6,983 nt of DNA from Lysobacteraceae bacterium (GCA_017990865.1 JAGNNB010000160.1:1-6983), one strand, 5' to 3'. Counted from the first letter of the stretch, positions 1 to 6,983 are shown. Notes: generated by a model not told the origin, from the letters alone. Numbers and translations: made by a program.

Positions 1-636
1 GGCCTGCACCGCGGCGCCGTGGGCGCGCATCAGGTTGTGGCTGGCGATCGGGGCTTCGTATTTGCTGCGATGACCCGGCGCCAACGCGCCGTGCAGATAA
101 CCGCCGTCGGTGATCACCCAGGGCTCGTTGAGCGTCACCCATTTCTTCACGCGGCCGTCGAGCGCGCGGTAGAGCGTGCGGCCGTACTCGGCGAACCAAT
201 CCGCGCAATCGCGATTCAACCAGCCGCCTTTGTCGTCCAGCGCCGCCGGCAGATCCCAGTGATACAGCGTCAGCAGCGGCTCGATCCCGTTCGCCAATAA
301 TTCGTCGACGAGTCGCGAATAAAAATCGAGGCCGGCTTGGTTCACCCGGCCGATGCCCTCGGGCAGGATGCGCGACCACGACACGCTGAAGCGGTAAGCC
401 TGCAGGCCCAGCTCGCGCATCAGCTTCACGTCGTCCTTCCAGCGCCGGTAGTGGTCGCAGGCCACATCGCCGGTATCGCCGTTGACGGTCATGCCGGGCG
501 TGTGCGCGAAGCGCGTCCAGATGCTGGGGCCCGCACCATCGGCCAAGGGAGAACCTTCGATTTGATGCGCAGCGGTGGCCGCACCCCAGAGAAAACCTTG
601 TGGAAATCGATAACGCGCGTTGTCGTATGGCGGCAT
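1..636 (-). CDS. Family 1 glycoside hydrolase (beta-glucosidase type), N-terminal 212 residues, cut by window edge
   Basis: This retaining glycosidase of family GH1 probably hydrolyses beta-glucosides or short beta-linked oligosaccharides in the cytoplasm, since no signal peptide is present. The reading frame runs without a stop from ATG at 636 to base 1. Residues 11-28 hold the family N-terminus (FPQGFLWGAA, then AHQIEG with sugar-binding Q25). LYHWD carries H126 and W127 of the -1 subsite. TLNEPW carries N170 and the acid/base E171. The nucleophile Glu (ENG motif) lies beyond the window; full GH1 enzymes are about 450 residues. An in-frame ATG 11 codons upstream (669) falls in the operator palindrome and would add residues GH1 proteins normally lack, so 636 is preferred. 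The Shine-Dalgarno is weak (GAGAAA, about 7 bases before ATG). The gene diverges from a sugar ABC ATPase. Family assignment is secure; the exact substrate is not readable. Confidence 0.95.
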   Translation of the reverse strand, partial: MPPYDNARYRFPQGFLWGAATAAHQIEGSPLADGAGPSIWTRFAHTPGMTVNGDTGDVACDHYRRWKDDVKLMRELGLQAYRFSVSWSRILPEGIGRVNQAGLDFYSRLVDELLANGIEPLLTLYHWDLPAALDDKGGWLNRDCADWFAEYGRTLYRALDGRVKKWVTLNEPWVITDGGYLHGALAPGHRSKYEAPIASHNLMRAHGAAVQA

Positions 637-668
637 GGTGGGGTTTCTCGGCCCGGTCTTCGGTGGCA

Positions 669-688
669 TCATGTAAACGGTTACATGA
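669..688. promoter_or_regulatory. LacI-family operator-like palindrome between the divergent glycosidase and ABC ATPase genes
   Basis: Two perfect 8-base arms, TCATGTAA (669-676) and TTACATGA (681-688), flank the centre ACGG. The core TGTAAACGGTTACA fits the TGWAANCGNTNWCA pattern bound by LacI/GalR-family repressors, which typically have a central CG. It lies 33 bases upstream of the glycosidase start and 117 bases upstream of the ATPase start, so one regulator could control both. No regulator gene is visible in the window. The palindrome is seen directly; the regulator family is inferred from consensus. Confidence 0.75.
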
Positions 689-692
689 AGAC

Positions 693-698
693 TATATC
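693..698 (+). promoter_or_regulatory. Possible -10 box for the ABC ATPase gene
   Basis: TATATC stands out as an AT-rich hexamer in a GC-rich region, five bases after the operator palindrome. If it is a -10 element, the operator would cover the -35 and spacer region, the usual position for repression. No convincing -35 hexamer is visible at 16-18 bases spacing, so this is tentative. Confidence 0.25.
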
Positions 699-804
699 AG
701 GCTTCGCGTTTCGCAAAGACTTTCGTGCAGTCGATTCGTCCGCCGCGGTGCGGCGACGGCACGTGCAACCCCCGTCCACGTCCGAACCGAACTGAGGAAA
801 CAAC

Positions 805-1905
<1,101 letters not shown>

Positions 1906-1922
1906 CGTCGAAGCGTCCCGCT

Positions 1923-1970
1923 TGCCGCTCGATCGTCGCTCAATCGTCGATCAATCGTCGGTGAGCGGCA
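1923..1970. repeat. Eight-base inverted repeat enclosing three 11-base tandem units at the convergent gene junction
   Basis: TGCCGCTC (1923-1930) and GAGCGGCA (1963-1970) are perfect inverse complements separated by 32 bases. The interval and its left edge hold three consecutive 11-base units of the form TC(G/A)ATCGTCGN at 1929-1939, 1940-1950 and 1951-1961. The third unit contains the stop codon of the lipoprotein gene (1951-1953). The structure could slow or end transcription from either convergent gene, but there is no T-run, so it is not a classical intrinsic terminator. Confidence 0.4.
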
Positions 1971-2424
1971 TCGACAGCACCAACGGTGCGCAGGCGGAGG
2001 CCCTGCAACCCAGCAAACGCACATCGTCGCCGCTGCGCAAACGCGCGGTGGCGCCGCCGTTGATCTCGAACGCCCAGATGCGGCCGTCCGCGCGCAGGCG
2101 CCCGACGATCGCGCACGGCAGCGTGTCGAAGTCGTGGAGATCGGTTGTCGCGATCGGCTCGCTGAGGGCGAAGAACGTTTCCGCTTGTGGGCGCGTGAGC
2201 GACCAGCGGCGACAGTCGTCCGCCAGCGCCGGGCCGTCGGCGCGTTCGCCGGCGGCGTCGTAGCGGGACGACGCGATCTTCAATATGGAGATCGCGTCGC
2301 CGCGATCAGCGCGGTGGTCCGGCCGGCTGTTGCACGCCAGGAGCATCGGCATCGCGCACAGCAGCAGGCCGGTATAGGCCAGCGCCTTCGCCCTGGGTCT
2401 TGTAGGAGATCCGATCGTGTTCAT
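1951..2424 (-). CDS. Cysteine-containing lipoprotein, candidate immunity protein for the upstream amidase
   Basis: The 157-residue product starts with a type II signal peptide: basic residues R9, R11 and K13, a hydrophobic stretch 14-30, and lipobox LLAC with lipidated C31. Residue N32 after it gives no inner-membrane (Asp+2) retention signal, so outer-membrane anchoring facing the periplasm is likely. The mature part has four more cysteines (C71, C104, C140, C145), enough for two disulfides, and a C-terminal segment with IWAFEINGGATA and GCRASACAPLVL, a pattern I associate with small uncharacterised proteobacterial lipoproteins. ATG 2424 is the only start giving a full signal peptide; later ATGs leave leaders of only a few residues. 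No clear Shine-Dalgarno precedes it, and the start lies 119 bases inside the amidase gene, suggesting coupled translation. Known immunity proteins of the Xanthomonadales type IV system are periplasmic lipoproteins encoded beside their effectors, which fits. The immunity role is inferred from context only. Confidence 0.8.
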   Translation of the reverse strand: MNTIGSPTRPRAKALAYTGLLLCAMPMLLACNSRPDHRADRGDAISILKIASSRYDAAGERADGPALADDCRRWSLTRPQAETFFALSEPIATTDLHDFDTLPCAIVGRLRADGRIWAFEINGGATARLRSGDDVRLLGCRASACAPLVLSMPLTDD

Positions 2425-3343
2425 AGACGTCGCGGTCGTTCAGTCCGAAGTTGTTCTGCAGAGTGCCCACCAAGCGTTGGATCGACGCGCGCTGCGCCTC
2501 GGTCGGCTCCTGCCAGGTTCTGGTGCGCTCGTCGTAGGTGGCGACCACCTCGATACCGATGCTGTCCCGATTGGTCGGGTATCGATCCGGATAGCCGCGC
2601 CGCACCTCGAGGTCGTGGACCGCCGCGACATCGCTGCCGGGGGCTCGCCGCGCCGCGGCCAGCTCTCGGGTCTGTTCGGGCGTGAGCGTGCCTTCTTCCT
2701 CGCCGCGCGAGCGGATTCTGCCGACGTGATTGGTGTGCTGATCCAGACTGGCGGTCTGGTGAATCGTGCCGTCGCGGTCGATCAGGAAATGCGTGCCGGA
2801 CGGCCGATCCTGGCCGCGCCAATGGCCGAGCGTACCGTCTGCCGTGCTGCCCATCGTGCGATGCATCACGATGCCGTTGACGTCCGGCATTTCGGCGCGT
2901 TCCAGCCCCGGGACGCGGGTGCGCACGATGCCGGGGTCGGTGAGAAAACCATCGGCGCCGACCGTGCGTTGCTGGGCATGCCCGGCGAGGGTCTCGCGGG
3001 CCGGGACGTCGGCCGTCGACAACGGCGTGGAAATGCGCGGAGTGGCGTCGTTCGGGGTCTGCGTACCCGAGACCAGGAACAGCGACGGCGTGGCGGCGCC
3101 CGGCGCACCCGGCACCACCCGCAGGTCGCGAATCGCGGACTCGTCGAGACGCAAGTTGCGTTCGCGTTCCGGGCGCGACTGCAAGTAGGCATCGACCAAG
3201 CCGGCGGTCAGATTGGCCTGTTGCTCGGCCGTGCGCTCGGGCATGGCGGTCGCCACGCCCTGGGCGACGTGGCGATACAGGGCGTGGTGGCGATGATCCG
3301 GGTTGTCGGGGAGGATCGACGGCGGTCTGGTCGTATCGTTCAT
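2306..3343 (-). CDS. N-acetylmuramoyl-L-alanine amidase with an XVIPCD-like N-terminal domain; candidate type IV secretion effector
   Basis: Residues 155-325 form an Amidase_2/PGRP zinc amidase that would cleave the bond between MurNAc and L-alanine in peptidoglycan. Visible motifs are GIVMHRT (zinc ligand H161), GTHFLIDRDGTIHQTA (from 183), SIGIE (catalytic-type E265, as in AmpD) and YEHDRISYKTQGEGAG with H309 and a likely third ligand E319 ten residues later. No signal peptide is present. Residues 10-125 (landmarks DHRHHALYRHVAQGV, NLTAGLVDAY, SLFLVSG, PARETLAGHAQQ) follow the order of elements in XVIPCD, the domain recruiting antibacterial effectors to VirD4 in Xanthomonadales, but this domain is normally C-terminal. 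The start at 3343 is chosen because GGAAGG sits seven bases upstream and a promoter lies at 3374-3403; an in-frame ATG at 3403 would sit in that promoter. The 3' end overlaps the lipoprotein gene by 119 bases. The amidase call is firm; secretion is inferred. Confidence 0.85.
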   Translation of the reverse strand: MNDTTRPPSILPDNPDHRHHALYRHVAQGVATAMPERTAEQQANLTAGLVDAYLQSRPERERNLRLDESAIRDLRVVPGAPGAATPSLFLVSGTQTPNDATPRISTPLSTADVPARETLAGHAQQRTVGADGFLTDPGIVRTRVPGLERAEMPDVNGIVMHRTMGSTADGTLGHWRGQDRPSGTHFLIDRDGTIHQTASLDQHTNHVGRIRSRGEEEGTLTPEQTRELAAARRAPGSDVAAVHDLEVRRGYPDRYPTNRDSIGIEVVATYDERTRTWQEPTEAQRASIQRLVGTLQNNFGLNDRDVYEHDRISYKTQGEGAGLYRPAAVRDADAPGVQQPAGPPR

Positions 3344-3350
3344 GCGGGCC

Positions 3351-3356
3351 TTCCAT
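3351..3356 (-). promoter_or_regulatory. Ribosome binding site that decides the amidase start
   Basis: On the minus strand GGAAGG ends seven bases before ATG 3343. The in-frame ATG at 3403 has no comparable purine-rich sequence in front of it and adds 20 arginine-rich residues with no domain character. This site is the main reason for starting the protein with MNDTTRPP. Confidence 0.65.
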
Positions 3357-3373
3357 ATGCGAACTCGCCGCTG

Positions 3374-3403
3374 GCTATAGCATGCCGGCCGTCGGCCCGA
3401 CAA
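3374..3403 (-). promoter_or_regulatory. Candidate sigma-70 promoter of the amidase-lipoprotein unit
   Basis: Read on the minus strand, TTGTCG (3403-3398) matches four of six -35 positions and TATAGC (3379-3374) four of six -10 positions, with an 18-base spacer. Transcription would begin near 3367, leaving a leader of about 24 bases that contains the GGAAGG ribosome binding site before ATG 3343. The fit of promoter, binding site and start supports the shorter form of the protein. Confidence 0.5.
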
Positions 3404-3453
3404 GAGCCGCCGAGGCCCGGCCCACGGAGGCCGACCCTATGCCGTTCCGCCGC

Positions 3454-3459
3454 TATACT
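3454..3459 (+). promoter_or_regulatory. Possible -10 box for smc (distal)
   Basis: TATACT matches five of six -10 consensus positions. The hexamer CCGACC at 3431-3436, 17 bases upstream, is a weak -35 (three of six). A promoter here would give an smc leader of about 140 bases carrying the GC hairpin at 3473-3501. Confidence 0.35.
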
Positions 3460-3472
3460 GCGTCGCACGGTC

Positions 3473-3501
3473 CGGCCCCACCCGGTGTCGGCCCGGGGCC
3501 G
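3473..3501. repeat. GC-rich inverted repeat upstream of smc
   Basis: CGGCCCC (3473-3479) and GGGGCCG (3495-3501) are perfect inverse complements around a 15-base loop. The repeat lies between the two candidate -10 boxes for smc. It has no T-run after it, so it is not an obvious terminator, and it may simply be a GC-rich chance pairing. Confidence 0.35.
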
Positions 3502-3506
3502 TGCCG

Positions 3507-3512
3507 TATAGT
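3507..3512 (+). promoter_or_regulatory. Possible -10 box for smc (proximal)
   Basis: TATAGT matches five of six -10 positions and lies about 95 bases before the smc start. The -35 candidate GTGTCG at 3485-3490 (16-base spacer) matches only three of six positions. This and the box at 3454 are alternatives that the sequence alone cannot rank. Confidence 0.3.
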
Positions 3513-3605
3513 CTCCGGCTCGTCGTCTTTCGCGGCCCCCGGCCAACACTCCCGCCACGCGCACGCCGCCGCCGGCTTGACGCAGACCAGTAACCAACGC
3601 CACGC

Positions 3606-6600
3606 ATGCGCCTTTCCACGATCAAGCTCTCCGGCTTCAAATCCTTCGTCGATCCGACCACGCTGCACCTGCCGACCAATATGACCGGCGTGGTCGGTCC
3701 GAACGGGTGCGGCAAGTCCAACATCATCGACGCCATCCGTTGGGTGATGGGCGAGAGCGCCGCCAGCCGTCTGCGCGGCGATTCGCTGACCGACGTGATC
3801 TTCTCCGGCAGTTCCGCGCGCAAGCCGGTCTCGCAGGCCGCGGTCGAGCTGATTTTCGACAACGCCGACCACACCATCACAGGCGAGTACGCCGCGTTCA
3901 ACGAAATCTCGGTCAAGCGCACCGTCAGCCGCGACGGCCAGAGCAATTATTACCTCAACGGCACCAAATGCCGTCGCCGCGACATCACCGACCTGTTCCT
4001 CGGCACCGGCCTGGGCCCGCGCAGCTACTCGATCATCGAGCAGGGCATGATTTCGCAGGTCATCGAGGCCAAGCCCGAGGAACTGCGCGTCTATCTTGAA
4101 GAGGCCGCCGGCATCTCCAAATACAAGGAGCGCCGCAAGGAAACCGAGACCCGCATTCGTCACACCCGCGAAAATCTCGATCGCCTCAACGACCTGCGCG
4201 AAGAGGTCGGCAAGCAATTGCAGCATTTGGCGCGTCAGGCCAAGCAGGCCGAGCAATACCAGACGATTCAAGCCGATCGTCGGATCAAGGATGCCGAGTG
4301 GAAAGCGCTGGAATATCGCCTGCTCGACACGCAATTGCAGGCGCTGCGCGAAGGTTTGATGCAGGAAGAAACGCGGCTGCAGCAGATCATCGCCGAGCAG
4401 CGCGAAGCCGAGCGCGAGATCGAAACCGGTCGCGCGCGTCGCGAAGCCGCGGCTGAGGCCTTGAACAAGGCGCAGGGCGAAGGCTACGAAGTCGGCGGGC
4501 GTTTGGCGCGGATCGAACAACAGATCGCGCATCAACGCGAAATGGCGCAGCGTCTGCAGCGCGCACGCGACGAAGCGCAGCAGGCCTTGGCCGAGATCGG
4601 TCTGCATATCGAAACCGACCAGACCCGTCTGGATCGACTGCGCAGCGAGATCGCCGAAGCCGAGCCCAAACTCGCCGCGCTGCAGGACGAAGACGGTGCG
4701 CGCCAAGAGGCCTTGCACGAGGCCGAACTCAAACTCGCCGACTGGCAGCAGCGTTGGGACGCGCATAGCCGCGCGCAAAGCGAATCCGCTCGCGCCGCCG
4801 ACGTGGAACGCACCAAAGTCGATTACCTCGACCGTCAATCGCTCGACGCCGACCGCCGTCGCGAACAACTCAGCGGCGAACGCGGCGCGCTGGACGTAGC
4901 CGCCTTGGGCGATGCCTTCGCCGGTCTGCAACTGCAGCACGACGAAAAGAAATTCGCGCTCGACGGCATGACCGCCGATCTCGATACGCGCAAACAAGCG
5001 GTGCTCGATCTGCAGGATCAGGTCCGCAACGCCCAGGCTGAACTCGCGGACGTGCGCAAACAGGCGCAGGCCGCGCGCGGCCGGCTGTCCTCGTTGGAAG
5101 CGCTGCAACATGCCGCGTTGGGGCAAGAGCAGGGCGCCGCGGTGGCGTGGCTGAAACAGCGCGGGCTGGATTCCGCCGCGCGCGTCGGCGAAGTGCTGAA
5201 GGTCGAAGCCGGCTGGGAAAACGCGGTCGAAGGCGCGCTCGGGCAATTGATCGAAGGCGTCTTGGTGTCCGCGCCGGGCGACGCGATCGCCAGCGAACTG
5301 GTCGAAGCCTTGGGCGAACTCGGCGAAGGCCGCCTCGCGCTGGTGTCCGACGACGCGAGCGACGCGCAATTCGCGCCGACCTCGCTCGCCGCGAAAGTGC
5401 GCGGGCCGCTGGCGATTCGCCGTCTGCTGGCGAAACTGCACGTGGCCGAAACCCTGGCCGACGCGCGCGCGCTGCAAGCCACGCTGGGCGACGGCGAGTC
5501 GATCATCACCCGCAACGGCGAGCGCCTCGGCGCCGGCTGGGTGCGCATCGTGCGTTCCGGCGCGGCCAAGCAGGGTGCGCTGCTGCGCGAACGCGAAATC
5601 CAAACCCTGCGCGGCGAGATCGAAACGCTGCAGCAGCGCGAAGCCGAACTCGACCGCACCATCGCGAGTCTGCGCGACCGCTTGCTCGCGGCCGAGCAGC
5701 ACCGCGAAGACGCTCAACGCGCGTTGTACATGGCGCATCGCAACGTGTCCGAACTCGCCGGCCAGTTGCAAAGTCAGCACGGGCGCTTGGAATCGGCGCG
5801 TGCGCGGATCGAAAAGATCGACATCGATCTGTCCGCCACGATCGAAACCATCGACACCAGTGCGCAGCAGGCGCGCGAAGCGCGTTCGCGGCTGGAAGAG
5901 GCGATCATGCGGATGGGCGAACTCGAAACCGCCCGGCAAGGTCTCGAAGCCGAGCGCCGCGCGTTCGCCGAAGCGCGCGATGCCGCGCGTCAGGCCGCCC
6001 GCGAATCGCGCGATGCCGCGCATGCGGTGGCCTTGAATCTGGAATCGCAGCGCGCGCAGGTGGTCGCGCTGGGGCAGGCGCTGGACCGCATGGGCGGTCA
6101 ACGCGGTCAACTCGATAATCGCCTCGGCGAATTGGCGTCGCAGTTGTCCGACGGCGACGCGCCCGTGGTCGCACTGGAACAGGAGCGCCAAACCGCGTTG
6201 GAACAACGCGTGCTCAGCGAGAAGAATCTCAGCGCCGCGCGCGCCGCGCTGGAAGGCGTGGACAACGAATTACGCGAATTCGAGCAGACGCGCCATCAGC
6301 GCGACGAACAATCGCTCGCCCAGCGCGAAGGGATTTCGCAGCGCAAGCTCGATCAACAAGCGCTCGAACTGAAGGCCGAGCAATTGGCCGGTGGCGTCAC
6401 CGGCGGCGGCTTCGTGCTGGACGAGGTGATCGCCACGCTTCCGGCCGACGCCGACCCGGCCGCATGGGAAAAAATCGTCACCGATTTCGACGCCAAACTG
6501 CGGCGCCTGGAGCCGGTCAATCTGGCCGCGATCCAGGAACACGCCGAAGCCGCGCAGCGCAAAGAGTATTTGGACGCGCAGGACACCGACCTCACCACCG

Positions 6601-6983
6601 CGCTGGACACGCTGGAAGAAGCGATCCGCAAAATCGACCGCGAAACCCGCGGCCGCTTCAAGGACACCTTCGACCGCGTCAACTCCGGCGTGCAGGAGCT
6701 GTACCCGCGTCTGTTCGGCGGCGGCCACGCCTATCTCGAACTCACCGGCGAGGATTTGCTCGATACGGGCGTTGCGATCATGGCGCGCCCGCCGGGCAAG
6801 CGCGTCTCGAATATCTCGCTGCTGTCCGGCGGCGAGAAAGCGATGACCGCGGTGGCCCTGGTGTTCGCGATCTTCCAGCTCAACCCCGCGCCGTTCTGCT
6901 TGCTGGACGAAGTGGACGCGCCGCTGGACGAAGCCAACGTCGGTCGCTTCACCGCGATGGTGTCGGAAATGAGCGAGCAGGTG
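3606..6983 (+). CDS. smc: Chromosome segregation protein SMC (condensin ATPase), cut near its C-terminus
   Basis: SMC forms a ring-shaped dimer with ScpA/ScpB that compacts and separates sister chromosomes in the cytoplasm. The N-terminal head begins MRLSTIKLSGFKSF and has Walker A GPNGCGKS (31-38). Charged, Ala/Gln/Glu-rich coiled coil runs from about 165 to 505, the globular hinge spans about 505-655, and the returning coil continues to about 1000. The C-terminal head has the signature LSGGEKA (1073-1079), Walker B CLLDEVD with D1101 and E1102, and D-loop APLDEAN. The two coil arms are about equal, as expected of an intact SMC. There are 1126 codons in the window; the usual length near 1170 suggests some 40 residues lie beyond it. 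An in-frame TAA five codons upstream (3591-3593) fixes the start at 3606, although no recognisable Shine-Dalgarno precedes it. Xanthomonadales use SMC instead of MukBEF, and this copy looks normal. Confidence 0.97.
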   Translation, partial: MRLSTIKLSGFKSFVDPTTLHLPTNMTGVVGPNGCGKSNIIDAIRWVMGESAASRLRGDSLTDVIFSGSSARKPVSQAAVELIFDNADHTITGEYAAFNEISVKRTVSRDGQSNYYLNGTKCRRRDITDLFLGTGLGPRSYSIIEQGMISQVIEAKPEELRVYLEEAAGISKYKERRKETETRIRHTRENLDRLNDLREEVGKQLQHLARQAKQAEQYQTIQADRRIKDAEWKALEYRLLDTQLQALREGLMQEETRLQQIIAEQREAEREIETGRARREAAAEALNKAQGEGYEVGGRLARIEQQIAHQREMAQRLQRARDEAQQALAEIGLHIETDQTRLDRLRSEIAEAEPKLAALQDEDGARQEALHEAELKLADWQQRWDAHSRAQSESARAADVERTKVDYLDRQSLDADRRREQLSGERGALDVAALGDAFAGLQLQHDEKKFALDGMTADLDTRKQAVLDLQDQVRNAQAELADVRKQAQAARGRLSSLEALQHAALGQEQGAAVAWLKQRGLDSAARVGEVLKVEAGWENAVEGALGQLIEGVLVSAPGDAIASELVEALGELGEGRLALVSDDASDAQFAPTSLAAKVRGPLAIRRLLAKLHVAETLADARALQATLGDGESIITRNGERLGAGWVRIVRSGAAKQGALLREREIQTLRGEIETLQQREAELDRTIASLRDRLLAAEQHREDAQRALYMAHRNVSELAGQLQSQHGRLESARARIEKIDIDLSATIETIDTSAQQAREARSRLEEAIMRMGELETARQGLEAERRAFAEARDAARQAARESRDAAHAVALNLESQRAQVVALGQALDRMGGQRGQLDNRLGELASQLSDGDAPVVALEQERQTALEQRVLSEKNLSAARAALEGVDNELREFEQTRHQRDEQSLAQREGISQRKLDQQALELKAEQLAGGVTGGGFVLDEVIATLPADADPAAWEKIVTDFDAKLRRLEPVNLAAIQEHAEAAQRKEYLDAQDTDLTTALDTLEEAIRKIDRETRGRFKDTFDRVNSGVQELYPRLFGGGHAYLELTGEDLLDTGVAIMARPPGKRVSNISLLSGGEKAMTAVALVFAIFQLNPAPFCLLDEVDAPLDEANVGRFTAMVSEMSEQV

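Noticed and set aside
19..795. Two plus-strand open frames (19-300 and 337-795) over the glycosidase region
   Set aside because: The minus strand carries unmistakable GH1 motifs through this region, and the second frame also runs across the operator palindrome.
1906..1970. An intrinsic terminator for the convergent ATPase and lipoprotein genes
   Set aside because: The inverted repeat has a 32-base loop and no T-run on either strand, so it was recorded only as a repeat.
2421..3356. A 311-codon minus-strand frame starting at ATG 3356, overlapping the amidase
   Set aside because: It is out of frame with the amidase, its ATG precedes the GGAAGG binding site, and the product is Arg-rich low-complexity sequence without a domain.
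3344..3403. A 20-residue N-terminal extension of the amidase from ATG 3403
   Set aside because: It lacks a ribosome binding site and overlaps the candidate promoter at 3374-3403; ATG 3343 has GGAAGG at good spacing.
2417..3511. A 364-codon open frame on the plus strand, opposite the amidase
   Set aside because: The minus-strand frame encodes clear amidase motifs; the plus-strand product is Arg/Ala/Val-rich without domains and is explained by codon bias.
3453..6206. A 917-codon open frame on the minus strand, antisense to smc
   Set aside because: It lies opposite a secure smc gene. GC-rich third positions in smc remove stop codons from this antisense frame, and the product is Phe/Leu/Gln/Arg-rich with no recognisable domain or start context.

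Overview
The window is GC-rich, gene-dense bacterial chromosome. Several things point to a member of the Xanthomonadaceae, probably Lysobacter or a close relative: an SMC-type rather than MukB-type condensin, strong G/C bias at third codon positions, and above all an amidase/lipoprotein pair that looks like an effector and immunity protein of the Xanthomonadales antibacterial type IV secretion system. This placement is inferred from protein character, not from a marker gene.

Layout. (1) 1-636, minus strand: the first 212 codons of a family 1 glycoside hydrolase (beta-glucosidase type), cut by the window edge. (2) 637-804: a divergent intergenic region with a near-perfect LacI-family operator palindrome at 669-688. 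(3) 805-1905, plus strand: a complete MalK/UgpC-type sugar ABC transporter ATPase. The operator placement suggests that one sugar-responsive regulator controls both uptake and hydrolysis of a glucoside. (4) 1951-3343, minus strand: a two-gene unit. The promoter-proximal gene encodes a 345-residue protein whose N-terminal half resembles the XVIPCD secretion domain and whose C-terminal half is a zinc N-acetylmuramoyl-L-alanine amidase. The second gene encodes a 157-residue lipoprotein with two candidate disulfides. The two overlap by 119 bases in different frames, and the lipoprotein start codon lies immediately before the codon of a zinc ligand of the amidase. (5) 3344-3605: a divergent intergenic region with a plausible amidase promoter, two candidate -10 boxes toward smc, and a GC hairpin. 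(6) 3606-6983, plus strand: smc, open at the right edge and lacking only a short C-terminal end.

The most interesting part is the amidase/lipoprotein pair. If the N-terminal domain really is an XVIPCD, the effector has its secretion domain at the opposite end from the usual arrangement, and its toxin and immunity genes are physically interlocked. The pair sits as a small islet between a sugar-utilisation locus and the housekeeping smc gene.
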